DNA of 64,000 nt from positions 1 to 64,000 of the forward strand of contig NZ_FOLB01000004.1 in assembly GCF_900112345.1 (NCBI RefSeq). The letters run 5' to 3'. Made by a program: the position numbers and the translations under genes. Position 1 is the stretch's first letter. Each line of letters opens with the position of its first letter. The stretch is from Nocardioides terrae (GTDB lineage: Bacteria; Actinomycetota; Actinomycetes; Propionibacteriales; Nocardioidaceae). A model generated the notes under the pieces. The model worked only from the letters and a program-made list of their open reading frames with translations. It made no database searches and was not told the DNA's origin. Positions 7,584 through 17,200 of this stretch are shown piece by piece.

Positions 7584-9041
7584 ATGAGCGGACTTGACCT
7601 CCTCGGCCCGGAGCAGCGCGGGCTCTTCATCGGCGGCAGCTGGCGCGACGCGGAGGGCGGCGAGACGTTCGCCGTCTACGACCCCGCCGACGGCTCCGTG
7701 CTGGCCCGGGTCGCCGACGGCGGCGTCAACGACGCCATGGACGCGCTGGACGCCGCGGCCGCCGCGCAGTCGGACTGGGCGCACACGGCACCCCGGGACC
7801 GCGGCGAGATCTTGCGCCGTGCCTTCGAGCTGGTCAACGAGCGCGCCGACGACCTGGCTGAGCTGATGAGCCTCGAGATGGGCAAGACCGTCGCCGAGGC
7901 GAAGGGCGAGGTGACCTACGGCAACGAGTTCTTCCGCTGGTTCTCCGAGGAGGCCGTGCGCATCCACGGCCGCTGGATGCAGAACCCCGCCGGCACCTCG
8001 CGGCTGCTGACCATCAAGAAGCCGGTCGGCCCGTGCCTCTTCGTCACGCCGTGGAACTTCCCGCTCGCGATGGGCACCCGCAAGATCGGTCCGGCGATCG
8101 CCGCCGGCTGCACGATGGTCGTCAAGCCGGCCGAGCTGACGCCGCTCACGATGCTCGCCCTCGCCGCGATCCTCGCCGAGGCGGGGCTGCCGGACGGCGT
8201 GCTCAACGTGGTGCCGACCAGCAACTCCGGCGCCATGTCGAAGGCGCTGATGGCGGACGACCGGCTGCGCAAGGTCTCCTTCACCGGCTCCACGCCGGTG
8301 GGCCGGCTGCTGGTCAAGCAGTCGGCCGACCAGCTGCTGCGGATCAGCATGGAGCTCGGCGGCAACGCCCCCTTCCTGGTCTTCGAGGACGCCGACGTCG
8401 ACGCGGCGGTCGAGGGCGCGATGATCGCCAAGATGCGCAACATGGGCGAGGCCTGCACCGCCGCCAACCGCTTCCTCGTGCACGCCGACGTGGCCGAGGA
8501 GTTCGCCGAGAAGCTGGCCACCCGCATGGGCAAGCTCGTCGTCGGCCGCGGGCAGGACAGCGGCGTCGACGTCGGCCCGCTCATCGAGGAGAAGGCCGTC
8601 GAGTCGGTGCACCAGCTCGTCACCGACGCCGTCCACGACGGCGCTCGGGTCCTGACCGGCGGCGCGGCGCCGGACAGCCCCGGGTTCTTCTACAGCCCGA
8701 CGGTTCTGCTCGACGTGAACCCCGAGTCGGAGATCAACACGCAGGAGATCTTCGGGCCGGTCGCGCCGATCCTCACCTTCACGACGGAGGAGGAGGCGAT
8801 CGAGCGCGCCAACGCCACCGAGTACGGGCTGGCCTCCTACGTCTACACGCGCGACCTGGCCCGCACCATCCGGCTGGCCGAGTCGCTCGACTACGGCATG
8901 GTCGGGGTCAACACCGGCCTGATCTCCAACGCCGCCGCCCCGTTCGGCGGGATGAAGGCGTCCGGCTTCGGCCGGGAGGGCGGGTTCGAGGGCATCGAGG
9001 AGTACCTCGAGACGACGTACGTCGCGCTGCCCGCCGGGTGA
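7584..9041 (+). CDS. gabD: NAD(P)-dependent succinate-semialdehyde dehydrogenase family protein
   Basis: A 485-residue aldehyde dehydrogenase. The closest recognisable family is succinate-semialdehyde dehydrogenase, oxidising succinate semialdehyde (from GABA) to succinate. It shows FVTPWNFPLAM (cofactor-site Asn), FTGSTPVGR, MELGGNAP (general-base Glu near 256) and EACTAANRF with the catalytic Cys near 290, plus the FGGMKASGFGREGG end block typical of GabD. No GABA transaminase or permease is nearby, so its pathway is not shown by context. The ATG follows a region without a strong ribosome site. It converges with a LuxR gene across a 33-bp gap holding a GCGGCG/CGCCGC hairpin. Confidence 0.85.
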   Translation: MSGLDLLGPEQRGLFIGGSWRDAEGGETFAVYDPADGSVLARVADGGVNDAMDALDAAAAAQSDWAHTAPRDRGEILRRAFELVNERADDLAELMSLEMGKTVAEAKGEVTYGNEFFRWFSEEAVRIHGRWMQNPAGTSRLLTIKKPVGPCLFVTPWNFPLAMGTRKIGPAIAAGCTMVVKPAELTPLTMLALAAILAEAGLPDGVLNVVPTSNSGAMSKALMADDRLRKVSFTGSTPVGRLLVKQSADQLLRISMELGGNAPFLVFEDADVDAAVEGAMIAKMRNMGEACTAANRFLVHADVAEEFAEKLATRMGKLVVGRGQDSGVDVGPLIEEKAVESVHQLVTDAVHDGARVLTGGAAPDSPGFFYSPTVLLDVNPESEINTQEIFGPVAPILTFTTEEEAIERANATEYGLASYVYTRDLARTIRLAESLDYGMVGVNTGLISNAAAPFGGMKASGFGREGGFEGIEEYLETTYVALPAG

Positions 9042-9074
9042 GCCGCGGCGCTGCCGGCGACGCCGCTGCGGATC

Positions 9075-10076
9075 TCAGGCGGTGGCCGGGACGTGCGCGG
9101 CGTCGTCGAGCAGCGGCACGAGCTCCTCGCGCGAGCTGATCGCGAGCTTGCGGTAGACCCGCGAGAGGTGCCACTCGACGCCCTTGATCGTCACCGTGAG
9201 CTGCTCGGCGATCTGCCGGTTGGTGAGCCCGCGCGCGGCCAGCTGTGCGACCCGGCGCTCGCCACCGGTCAGCTGGGCGATCGCCTCCTCGTGCAGCGGC
9301 CGGGCCCGCTCGCCGGCGCGCCCGAGGAGGCGCGAGATCCGGCCGTGCAGCGGCCACAGGGCCTCGCCGATGGCGTAGTCCTCGGCCGCTCGGAGCAGGC
9401 CGACGGTGCGCCCGTGCTCGCTCCCGGGGAGGAGCAGCAGCATCCCGGCCAGGTCGGTGTCGACCTGCGCGGCGAGGCGCCGGTCGTCGGCGGCCCGGGC
9501 GAGGCCGCGCGAGCGGTCGAGCGAGGTCAGTGCGTCGGCGGTGGGGTCGACGCTCGCGACTGTCCGCAGGGCGACGGCGAGGTGCCACGGGTCGGCCATC
9601 TCCTCGGCGAGCGCGAGCAGGCCGCGGGCGAGCTCGGTCGCCTCGGGGCGCTGGCCGAGCCGCACCATGGCCAGCGCCGCGCCCGACCGCCAGGGCACGA
9701 GGGCGGAGCCGTCGGCGTCGGAGAGCCGACCCGCCCGGCGGAAGTGCATCAGCGCGCGCTCGTGGTCGCCGGCTGCGGCGGCGAGCTCGGCGTGCGCGAG
9801 CCGGGCCAGGACGCCCGGCGTCCCGCTCTCGACCAGCGACGGCTCGAGCACGGTGCCGGCGACCGCCGCCCCCGACAGGTCGCCCGACGCGAGCCGACAG
9901 GTCAGCAGCAGCGCGGCGTGCGCGGCCCGGTCCTCGGGGGTGCGGACACGGCGGAGGGCGGCCGCGAGCTCGCTCGCGGCGCGACGGATGGAGCCGGTCC
10001 GAACCAGCTGCCAGCTCTCGACGAGCGGCCCCGAGCGCGCTGAATCCGGCCACGGCCGAGGAAGGGTCGGGGCCAT
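9075..10076 (-). CDS. LuxR-family transcriptional regulator with helical N-terminal region
   Basis: A 333-residue protein ending in a LuxR/NarL-type helix-turn-helix of about 50 residues (LTGGERRVAQLAARGLTNRQ, then IAEQL...KGVEWHLSRVYRKL). The preceding 250 residues are alanine- and leucine-rich repeats of TPR character (AAAAGDHERALMHFRRAGRL). This looks like the C-terminal half of a LAL-type regulator without the ATPase domain. The ATG at 10076 is chosen because upstream codons leave the typical codon bias. It lies 56 nt downstream of the pirin gene in the same direction. Target genes are unknown. Confidence 0.82.
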   Translation of the reverse strand: MAPTLPRPWPDSARSGPLVESWQLVRTGSIRRAASELAAALRRVRTPEDRAAHAALLLTCRLASGDLSGAAVAGTVLEPSLVESGTPGVLARLAHAELAAAAGDHERALMHFRRAGRLSDADGSALVPWRSGAALAMVRLGQRPEATELARGLLALAEEMADPWHLAVALRTVASVDPTADALTSLDRSRGLARAADDRRLAAQVDTDLAGMLLLLPGSEHGRTVGLLRAAEDYAIGEALWPLHGRISRLLGRAGERARPLHEEAIAQLTGGERRVAQLAARGLTNRQIAEQLTVTIKGVEWHLSRVYRKLAISSREELVPLLDDAAHVPATA

Positions 10077-10132
10077 GGGTGGAGACAGTAAAGGTGCGGC
10101 GGGCCCTCGGTGACGGCTTTGCCCGAATTGCC

Positions 10133-10804
10133 TCAGGTGGTCTGGTCCTCCGCTGCAAGCGCCCAGACGAGCAGCACGGAGTCGACCGCCGCGGTGGCGA
10201 CGAGCGGGCCCGGCTCCTCGGTGGCGAGCAGCGCGTCGCCGGCCGCGAGCGGCTCGGCCAGCGAGTTCCGGAGCAGCGCACCCGAGGCGACGTAGACGTG
10301 CAGGCGGTCGACGACCGGCAGGGCCACCGACCCGCCCGCCGCGAGGTGCGACACCCACAGCGTCGAGCCGTTGACCTCGAGCGCCTCGACGAGCTCCCCG
10401 CGAGAGACCGCGTGGACGCCGTACGACGGCTGGCCGGTGTCCTCCGACCGCAGCCACACCTGCACGAACCTGGTCTGCGGCGCGGCGGCGACCTCGCTGT
10501 GCTCCACCCCCGAGCCCGCGTGGAGGTGCCCGACCTCGCCGGCCACGAGTGTGTGGGCGGCACCGGCGGAGTCGGTGTGGGTCAGCGCGCCCGAGACGAC
10601 CCAGGTCACGATCTCGAGCCCGGCGTGCCGGTGGGTGTCGAAGCCTCGGCCGTCGCCGAGCAGGTGCTCGTCGTGGCAGATCATCGGGCCGAACGCGACG
10701 TGCGCGGGATCGTAGACCGCTCCGAAGGAGAACGCGTGGCGGGTCGCGCGACCTACCTCACGCTCGGTGAAACGGGCGGTTCCCCTGCGGATCTCGACGG
10801 ACAC
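10133..10804 (-). CDS. Pirin family protein
   Basis: A 223-residue bicupin of the pirin/YhhW family. The metal-binding motif is clear: FDTHRHAGLEIVTWVVSG, with further ligands in HLHAGSGVEHSE. Bacterial pirins can act as quercetin dioxygenases or redox-linked regulators; no specific role is shown here. I chose the GTG at 10804 (start MSVEIRRG) because this is where the family begins and because it sits in a symmetric palindrome shared with the divergent glycosidase gene, 16 nt away. Longer in-frame starts would run into that gene. Confidence 0.88.
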   Translation of the reverse strand: MSVEIRRGTARFTEREVGRATRHAFSFGAVYDPAHVAFGPMICHDEHLLGDGRGFDTHRHAGLEIVTWVVSGALTHTDSAGAAHTLVAGEVGHLHAGSGVEHSEVAAAPQTRFVQVWLRSEDTGQPSYGVHAVSRGELVEALEVNGSTLWVSHLAAGGSVALPVVDRLHVYVASGALLRNSLAEPLAAGDALLATEEPGPLVATAAVDSVLLVWALAAEDQTT

Positions 10805-10828
10805 AGGGACAATTGTCCCCGTGTCCGT
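10797..10828. promoter_or_regulatory. 32-bp palindrome: symmetric divergent leaderless promoter or operator
   Basis: Fifteen of 16 pairs match around the centre at 10812/10813 (core GGGACAATTGTCCC). The two divergent GTG start codons (10804 minus, 10821 plus) lie inside the palindrome. On each strand GACAAT, one change from the TANNNT box TACAAT, ends 7 nt before the GTG. Both genes can therefore be leaderless from one symmetric element. An operator for a dimeric regulator is an alternative or additional reading. Confidence 0.6.
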
Positions 10829-12161
10829 TCCGCAGCTTCCGGAGGGCTTCGTCTTCGGAACGAGCACCTCCGCCTACCAGGTCGAGGGTGCCGCGAGCGA
10901 GGACGGCCGCAGCCCCAGCATCTGGGACACCTTCGCCGCCCGCCCCGGCGTGGTCGTCGACGGGTCGGACGGGTCCGTCGCGACCGACCACTACCACCGG
11001 CTCGACGAGGACATCGCGCTGCTGCGCCGCCTCGGCGTGCGTGGCCACCGGTTCTCGATCTCGTGGTCGCGCGTGCTGCCGGACGGTCGCGGCACGCCCA
11101 ACGAGGCGGGGCTGGACTTCTACGACCGGATGATCGACGGCCTGCTCGAGGCCGGCATCGAGCCGATGGCGACGCTCTACCACTTCGACCTGCCGCAGTA
11201 CCTCGAGGACGACGGCGGCTGGCTCAACCCGGCCACGGTCGACGCCTTCGCGGAGTACGCCGCCGTGGTCGGTCGCCGCTTCGCCGACCGGGTCGCGCAC
11301 TGGGTGCCGATCAGCGAGCCGGCCGTGGCGGCGATGATGGGCTACGGCACGGGCGAGCACGCACCGGGGCGCACCCTCATCTTCGACTCGCTCTGGGCCG
11401 CCCACCACCTGCTCCTCGCCCATGGCCGCGCCGCCATCGAGCTGCGCTCGGCCGGCGCCACGAGCGTCGGCTGCGCCAACAACCACGCGCCGATGTGGCC
11501 GGCGAGCGACGACGAGGCCGACCTCGGTGCCACCAAGCTCTTCGACACGCTGTGGAACGGGCTCTTCCTGGAGCCGATGCTGCTCGGCCGCTACCCGGCC
11601 GACCTGGCGCCGCTCCTGGAGGACATCGTCCGGCCGGGCGACCTCGCCACGATCCGTCAGCCGCTCGACTTCTACGGCGTCAACTACTACAGCCCGATCC
11701 GGGTCGCCGCCGCCGAGGAGGGTGCCGAGACCCCTTTCCGGTTCGTGCCGCTGCTCGGCCACGAGCAGACCGCGTCGGGCTGGTCGGTCGTGCCGCACGC
11801 GCTGCGCGAGTGGCTGATCCTCACCCGCGCCCGCTTCCGGGCCGGCCTGCCGCCGTTCGTCATCACCGAGTCGGGCGCGTCCTTCGAGGAGCGACCCGGC
11901 CCCGACGGCGTGGTCGACGACTCCGCGCGGATCGACTACCTCCGCAGCCACCTCGAGGCCGTCTCGGCCGCCATCGCCCGGGGGGTCGACGTCCGCGGCT
12001 ACTACGTCTGGTCGCTGCTCGACAGCTTCGAGTGGGCGCACGGCTACACGACTCCCTACGGCCTGGTGCACGTCGACCGCAGCACCCTCGAGCGGACGCC
12101 GAAGCGGTCCTTCGAGTGGTACCAAGGGCTCATCGCCGCCCAGGCCGCCGCCCCGAGCTGA
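10821..12161 (+). CDS. Glycoside hydrolase family 1 (beta-glucosidase-like)
   Basis: A 446-residue GH1 protein of normal length. It opens with LPEGFVFGTSTSAYQVEGA and carries GRSPSIWDTF, YHFDLPQYL, YGVNYYSP and the C-terminal WSLLDSFEWAHGY, all typical of beta-glucosidases that hydrolyse terminal beta-glycosides. Two conserved asparagines differ: the acid/base motif NEP reads SEP (near 164-166), and the nucleophile motif TENG reads TESG (near 348-351). Both catalytic glutamates are kept. The GTG at 10821 is the natural domain start and lies in the palindrome shared with pirin. No sugar transporter is adjacent. Confidence 0.9.
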   Translation: MSVPQLPEGFVFGTSTSAYQVEGAASEDGRSPSIWDTFAARPGVVVDGSDGSVATDHYHRLDEDIALLRRLGVRGHRFSISWSRVLPDGRGTPNEAGLDFYDRMIDGLLEAGIEPMATLYHFDLPQYLEDDGGWLNPATVDAFAEYAAVVGRRFADRVAHWVPISEPAVAAMMGYGTGEHAPGRTLIFDSLWAAHHLLLAHGRAAIELRSAGATSVGCANNHAPMWPASDDEADLGATKLFDTLWNGLFLEPMLLGRYPADLAPLLEDIVRPGDLATIRQPLDFYGVNYYSPIRVAAAEEGAETPFRFVPLLGHEQTASGWSVVPHALREWLILTRARFRAGLPPFVITESGASFEERPGPDGVVDDSARIDYLRSHLEAVSAAIARGVDVRGYYVWSLLDSFEWAHGYTTPYGLVHVDRSTLERTPKRSFEWYQGLIAAQAAAPS

Positions 12162-12166
12162 CCCGC

Positions 12167-14200
12167 TCAGAGCGCGGCAGCGACCCTCGTCCCCTGGCCG
12201 ATCGCCCGCTTGGCGTCCAGCTCGGCGGCGACGTCGGCGCCGCCGATGAGGCTCGCCTCCGCGCCCACCGCGGTGAGCTCGTCGTAGAGGTCGCGCACCG
12301 ACTCCTGGCCGGCGCAGAGCACGATCGTGTCGACCTCGAGCGTCCGCGCCTCGCCGTCGACGGTGTAGCGGAGCACCGGCGCGTCGGCCGCCCCGCCGAC
12401 GCCGTCGTACGACGCCCCGTTGACGAGCCGCACGCCCGACTGCTTCAGCACGGCCCGGTGCGCCCAGCCGGACGTCCTGCCCAGGTCGATGCCGATCGGC
12501 GTGGTCTTGCGCTGCAGCAGGGTGACCTCGCGGGCGGGCGTGCGCGGCTTCGGCTCGGTCAGCCCGCCGCGGTCGAAGGCCGGGTCGCCCACGCCCCAGT
12601 GGGCCAGCCACTCCTCGGGGGTCTCCTCGGTATGGGTGAGCGCGACCGACACGTCGACGCCGATGCCGCCGGCGCCGATCACCGCGACCCGCCGGCCGGG
12701 CACGACGCGGCCGGAGAGCACGTCCGCGTAGGTGACGACGGCGGGGTGCTCGAAGCCGTCAGGGATGCGCGGCGTCACGCCGGTCGCCACGACCACGTCG
12801 TCGAAGCGCTGCAGCTCCTGGGCGCTCGGGGCGGTGCCGAGCCGGACGTCGACGCCGAGCACCTCGAGGCGCCGGCCGAAGTAGCGCAGCGTCTCCTTGA
12901 AGTCCTCCTTGCCGGGCACCGCCATGGCGAGCCGGAACTGGCCGCCGATCTCGGTGCGGCGCTCGAAGAGCGTCACGGCGAGACCGCGCTCGGCGGCCGC
13001 GACCGCAGCCGAGAGGCCGGCCGGTCCGGCGCCGACGACCGCGACGGTGCGCTGCGTGCGGGTCGGCGAGAGGACCAGCGTGGTCTCGTGGCACGCACGC
13101 GGGTTGACCAGGCAGGACGCCTTCTGGTTGGAGAAGGCGTGGTCGAGGCACGCCTGGTTGCAGGCGATGCAGGTGTTGATCTCGTCGGCGCGACCCGCGG
13201 CGGCTTTGCTGACGAAGGCCGGGTCGGCGAGCAGCGGGCGCGCCATCGACACGAGGTCCGCCTGGCCGGAGGCGATGATCGACTCGGCCATCTCCGGTGA
13301 GTTGATCCGGTTCGACGCACAGACCGGGATCGACACCTCGGCGCGCAGCCGGGCGGTGTGGTCGACCCAGATGCCGCGCGGGACCTGGGTGATGATCGTG
13401 GGGACGCGCGCCTCGTGCCAGCCGATGCCGGTGTTGAGGACCGTCACGCCCGCCTCCTCGAGGGCCCGCGCAAGGTCGACCGTCTCGTCCCAGGTCTGGC
13501 CGCCCTCGACCAGGTCGAGCAGCGAGATCCGGTAGACGATCGGGAAGCCGTCGCCGACCAGGTCGCGGGAGCGCCGGACGATCTCGAGGGGGAACCGCAT
13601 GCGGTTGTACGCCGACCCGCCCCACCGGTCGGTGCGGTCGTTGGTCCGCTCGGCGATGAACTGGTTGATCAGGTAGCCCTCGGAGCCCATGATCTCGACG
13701 GCGTCGTACCCGGCCTTCTTCGCCAGTGCGACGGACCTCGCGAAGTCGGAGGCGGTCCGGTCGACGCCCTTGGTGGACAGCGCCGAGGGGCGGAAGGGCG
13801 TGATCGGGCTCTTCTGCGCGCTGGCGGAGACCGAGAACGGGGTGTAGCCGTAGCGCCCCGCGTGCAGCACCTGCAGCGCGATCGCGCCGCCCTCGGTGTG
13901 CACGGCGTCGGTGACCTCGCGGTGCCGCATCGCCTGCAGCCGCGACGTCATCTGCGAGGCGAAGGGCTTGAGCCAGCCGCGCCGGTTGGGTGCGTAGCCC
14001 CCGGTGATGATCAGGCCGGCGCCGCCTCGCGCACGTTCGGCGAAGTAGGCGGCGAGCTTCGGCAGGTCGAGGCGACGGTCCTCCAGGCCGGTGTGCATGG
14101 AGCCCATCACCACCCGGTTGCGCAGCGTGACGGCATCCTCCCCCGACCCCAGCGTGAGCGGGGCGAGCAGGTGCGGGAAGGGACTGGTCTCCTCGGCCAT
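12167..14200 (-). CDS. fadH: NADPH-dependent 2,4-dienoyl-CoA reductase
   Basis: A 677-residue flavo-iron-sulfur enzyme that reduces 2,4-dienoyl-CoA during breakdown of unsaturated fatty acids. The N-terminal TIM barrel (Old Yellow Enzyme type) has GRYGYTPFSVSAS and GSEGYLINQF. A 4Fe-4S ligand cluster C-x2-C-x3-C-x11-C begins at CIACNQAC (about 338). A Rossmann FAD domain (GAGPAG, about 386) and NADPH domain (GAGGIG, about 506) follow. Length matches E. coli FadH. The ATG at 14200 begins just before the barrel; any longer reading enters the neighbouring gene. It fits the other beta-oxidation genes in the window. Confidence 0.93.
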   Translation of the reverse strand: MAEETSPFPHLLAPLTLGSGEDAVTLRNRVVMGSMHTGLEDRRLDLPKLAAYFAERARGGAGLIITGGYAPNRRGWLKPFASQMTSRLQAMRHREVTDAVHTEGGAIALQVLHAGRYGYTPFSVSASAQKSPITPFRPSALSTKGVDRTASDFARSVALAKKAGYDAVEIMGSEGYLINQFIAERTNDRTDRWGGSAYNRMRFPLEIVRRSRDLVGDGFPIVYRISLLDLVEGGQTWDETVDLARALEEAGVTVLNTGIGWHEARVPTIITQVPRGIWVDHTARLRAEVSIPVCASNRINSPEMAESIIASGQADLVSMARPLLADPAFVSKAAAGRADEINTCIACNQACLDHAFSNQKASCLVNPRACHETTLVLSPTRTQRTVAVVGAGPAGLSAAVAAAERGLAVTLFERRTEIGGQFRLAMAVPGKEDFKETLRYFGRRLEVLGVDVRLGTAPSAQELQRFDDVVVATGVTPRIPDGFEHPAVVTYADVLSGRVVPGRRVAVIGAGGIGVDVSVALTHTEETPEEWLAHWGVGDPAFDRGGLTEPKPRTPAREVTLLQRKTTPIGIDLGRTSGWAHRAVLKQSGVRLVNGASYDGVGGAADAPVLRYTVDGEARTLEVDTIVLCAGQESVRDLYDELTAVGAEASLIGGADVAAELDAKRAIGQGTRVAAAL

Positions 14201-14244
14201 GGGCCCGAGGTTACCCACAGGTAACCGGTCTGTCTCGTTCGCGG

Positions 14245-17200
14245 TCAGAAGCCGAAGAGGTGCCGCTGGTCGTCCAGCAGCTTGAGCAGCACGGGGATGT
14301 GCCACTCCCGGCTCAGTCGGTCGGCCTCGCGGGCGTGGGCGGTGGCGGCCACCAGGTCCCCGGCGGCGAAGGCGGCAAGGGCGAGGTAGCGGTCCACCGG
14401 CCCGGTGGTGTTGCCCGAGCCGGCGCAGGAGTTGAGGCCGGCGTAGGGAAGCAGCCGGTCGTACATGGCGGACCCGAGGTGGGCGTCGCCGAGGTAGGCG
14501 GCCGCCTCGGCGGCGTGGCTCCAGTTGAGCAGCGAGAACCAGTCGTCGGCGTCGAGCGCGAAGGGATGGCGCTCGCGGTAGGCCCGGGCCTCGTCGACCT
14601 CGCCGGCCCGGCAGAGCAGCGCCGCCACGCTGGACTCCACGGGGAGCGCGCTCGGCAGCTCCATCACCGTGCGGGCGGCGGCGTCGTAGTCGCCCGACCA
14701 CACCAGGATCGAGATCCCGCACCCGACGACGAGGGCGTTCGACCCCGGCAGGGAGACCCGGGAGCCGAGCTCGGCGATCAGGTCGGCGACCTTCCGCGCC
14801 TGCTCGATGTGGCCGCCGAGCCCGAGCCAGGGGATGCCCAGCGACTCCACGACCATCCGCGGGTAGTGCAGCCGCAGCTCGTCGGCCGGCCCGCGGGCGA
14901 CGGCGCGAGCGGCGTCGGACTCGGCCCGCCGGCCGAGCTCGTTGAGCGCGATCGCGCGCTGGGCCGACGCCGAGACGAGCGCTATCCGGTTGCCGGTGCG
15001 GTCGGCGAGGTCTGCGGCCTCGGTGGCAAGGGCCAGCCGGTCAGCCATGGTGCTGGGCTTCCACAGCGCAGGGGTGGCGACGAGCAGCGTGTGCAGCAGC
15101 AGCTCGTCGTCCCCGACCCGGCGGGCCATCGCGAGCGCCTCGTCGACCAGGGCCCGCCGCTCGTCGTACGGCGCCTCCTCGTAGAGCTCCATGGCGAGCG
15201 CGACCAGCACCCGGCAGCGCAGCTCGGAGTCGTCGCTCGGCAACAGGTCGAGGCTCTCCCGCAGTGCCTCGATGACCGGTCGCGTGTAGTCGCCGTGCGA
15301 CTCCGGCTCCCACAGCGCCCCCTCGGTGAGGCTCGCGGCGGCGCGGGCAAGCCGGACCGGGTCGCGGAGCCTGCGGGCCACGTCGACCGCCTTGAGGACG
15401 GTGGCCGCCAGGTCGTCCCAGCGCACCAGCCAGCGGTAGGCGTCGGCCAGCTGCATCAGCGTGTCGTAGCGCTCCTCCTCGGTGGCCGGCGGATTTGTGC
15501 CCATCAGGCCGAGCGCAGACTCCAGCAGCACGGCCCGGTCCTCGCGTGCCTGCCGGCGGCGCGCGACGACGGCGGCGTCCAGACAGGCCTGCCGGGCCTT
15601 GGCGGCGTACGCCGGCCCGGCGGCGAGCCAGTGCATCGCCCGCTCCGTGTCCCGGTCGGTCACCTCGTCCATCGCCGCCGCGATCCGCGCGTGCTCGCGC
15701 GCCCGGCGCGACGCCGGCAGGCCGGCGTAGAGCACCTCGCGGACCAGCGCGTGCCCGAAGCCGAACCGGTCCACGCCCTCCTCCGTGACCAGCCCCGCCG
15801 CCTGGGCCGGGTCGATGAGGTCGAGCAGGTCGTCCTCGTCGAGCCCCGTCGCCCGAGCAAGGGTGGCGGTGTCGAATCTCTGCCCGATCACGGCGCCGGT
15901 GCGCAGCGCGCGCACGGTCTGCTCGGGCAGCCGGGCCAGCCGGCGGGCGACGACCTCCTGCACCGCCGTCGGTGGGCTCTCCTCGAGCAGTCGCTCGATG
16001 TCGCCGTGCGAGCCCGCCAGACGGGCGTACTCGACCAGGAAGAACGGGTTGCCCGAGGTGCGCGACCTGATCGCCTCGGCCTGGCTCTGCGAGGGAGGCG
16101 GGCCGCCGACCTCGGCGAACACCTCCGCCGACTCCTCGGCCGACAGCCCGCCCAGCTCGAGGCGCGTCGCGTGCCTGCGGGCGAGGGTCTCGGCCAGGTC
16201 GGCCAGCATCGGGCTGCTGTCGGGGCGCCACGTCGAGAGGAGCAGCAGCCGCTCGGCCTCGGCCGTCTCGACCAGCAGCCGGAGCACGCGCAGGCTCGAG
16301 GAGTCGGCCCAGTGCAGGTCGTCGAGCCAGAGCACCGTCGGCCGGGCGGTCGCCGCCCGGCGTACGGACCGGGTGATCTGCTCCCAGACCCGGAACTGGC
16401 TGCCGTCGTCGTCACGCTCGTCCGGCGGCTCGGGCAGCGGCTCCCCGAGGCTCTCCAGGACCGTGGACCAGGGCCAGAGCGGTGGTGCACCGTCGTCCTG
16501 CGACCCGCGTCCGGTGAGCACCCGGGCACCGAGCGCACGGGCCCGCTCGACGATCTCCCCGGCGAGCCGGGTCTTCCCGATGCCGGCGTCGCCGGTCAGC
16601 ACCGCGAAGGTCGGCACCCCCGACGCCGCGCGCGACAGCGCACCGGTGAGCATCTCCAGCTCACGGCCGCGCCCGACGAGGCGCCACGGCGCGAGGCTCT
16701 CGGGAGCTCGGGGAGCGTCCTGCGCTGGTCGAGGAGCGTGCGCAGCAGGCGTCTCGAGACCACCCGCCCCTCCCGCACGAGCCGCCGGAACGCCGTCCAC
16801 CACCGGCGGTGGCCTCCACAGCAGCGCCTCGTCCTGCCGCAACAGGGCCGTCTGCAGGTCGCGGAGCTCGCGCGAGGGCTCGAGTCCGAGCTCGTCGTCG
16901 AGGAGTGTGCGGACCTGCGTGATCGTGTCGAGCGCCTCCGCCTGGCGGCCGCAGCGGAAGAGCGCGACGGCGCGCATCGCCCAGAGCCGCTCGCGCAGCG
17001 GGTAGGTCGCGGTGAGCGCCTCGAGCTCGCCGGTGAGCGTCGCGTGCCGCCCGAGGGCCAGCGACACCGAGGCGCGGCGCTCGAGCGCGACCAGCCGGAG
17101 CTCCTCGAGCCGGGTCCGCTCGGCGGCCGCCGCCGGCGCGTCCGCCAGGTCGGCGTACGGCGTGCCCCGCCACAGCGCGAGCGCGCCGTCGAGGCGCGCC

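Noticed and set aside
10077..10457. N-terminal extension of the LuxR gene to 10457
   Set aside because: The extension overlaps the pirin gene in another frame and has no recognisable sequence; the ATG at 10076 fits better.
9245..13300. Long plus-strand frame spanning LuxR, pirin, GH1 and FadH
   Set aside because: Arg/Pro/Ala-rich low-complexity translation crossing four real genes; no conserved domain.
14201..14722. N-terminal extension of 2,4-dienoyl-CoA reductase to 14722
   Set aside because: It lies over the end of the large regulator gene and the enzyme domain starts at 14200.
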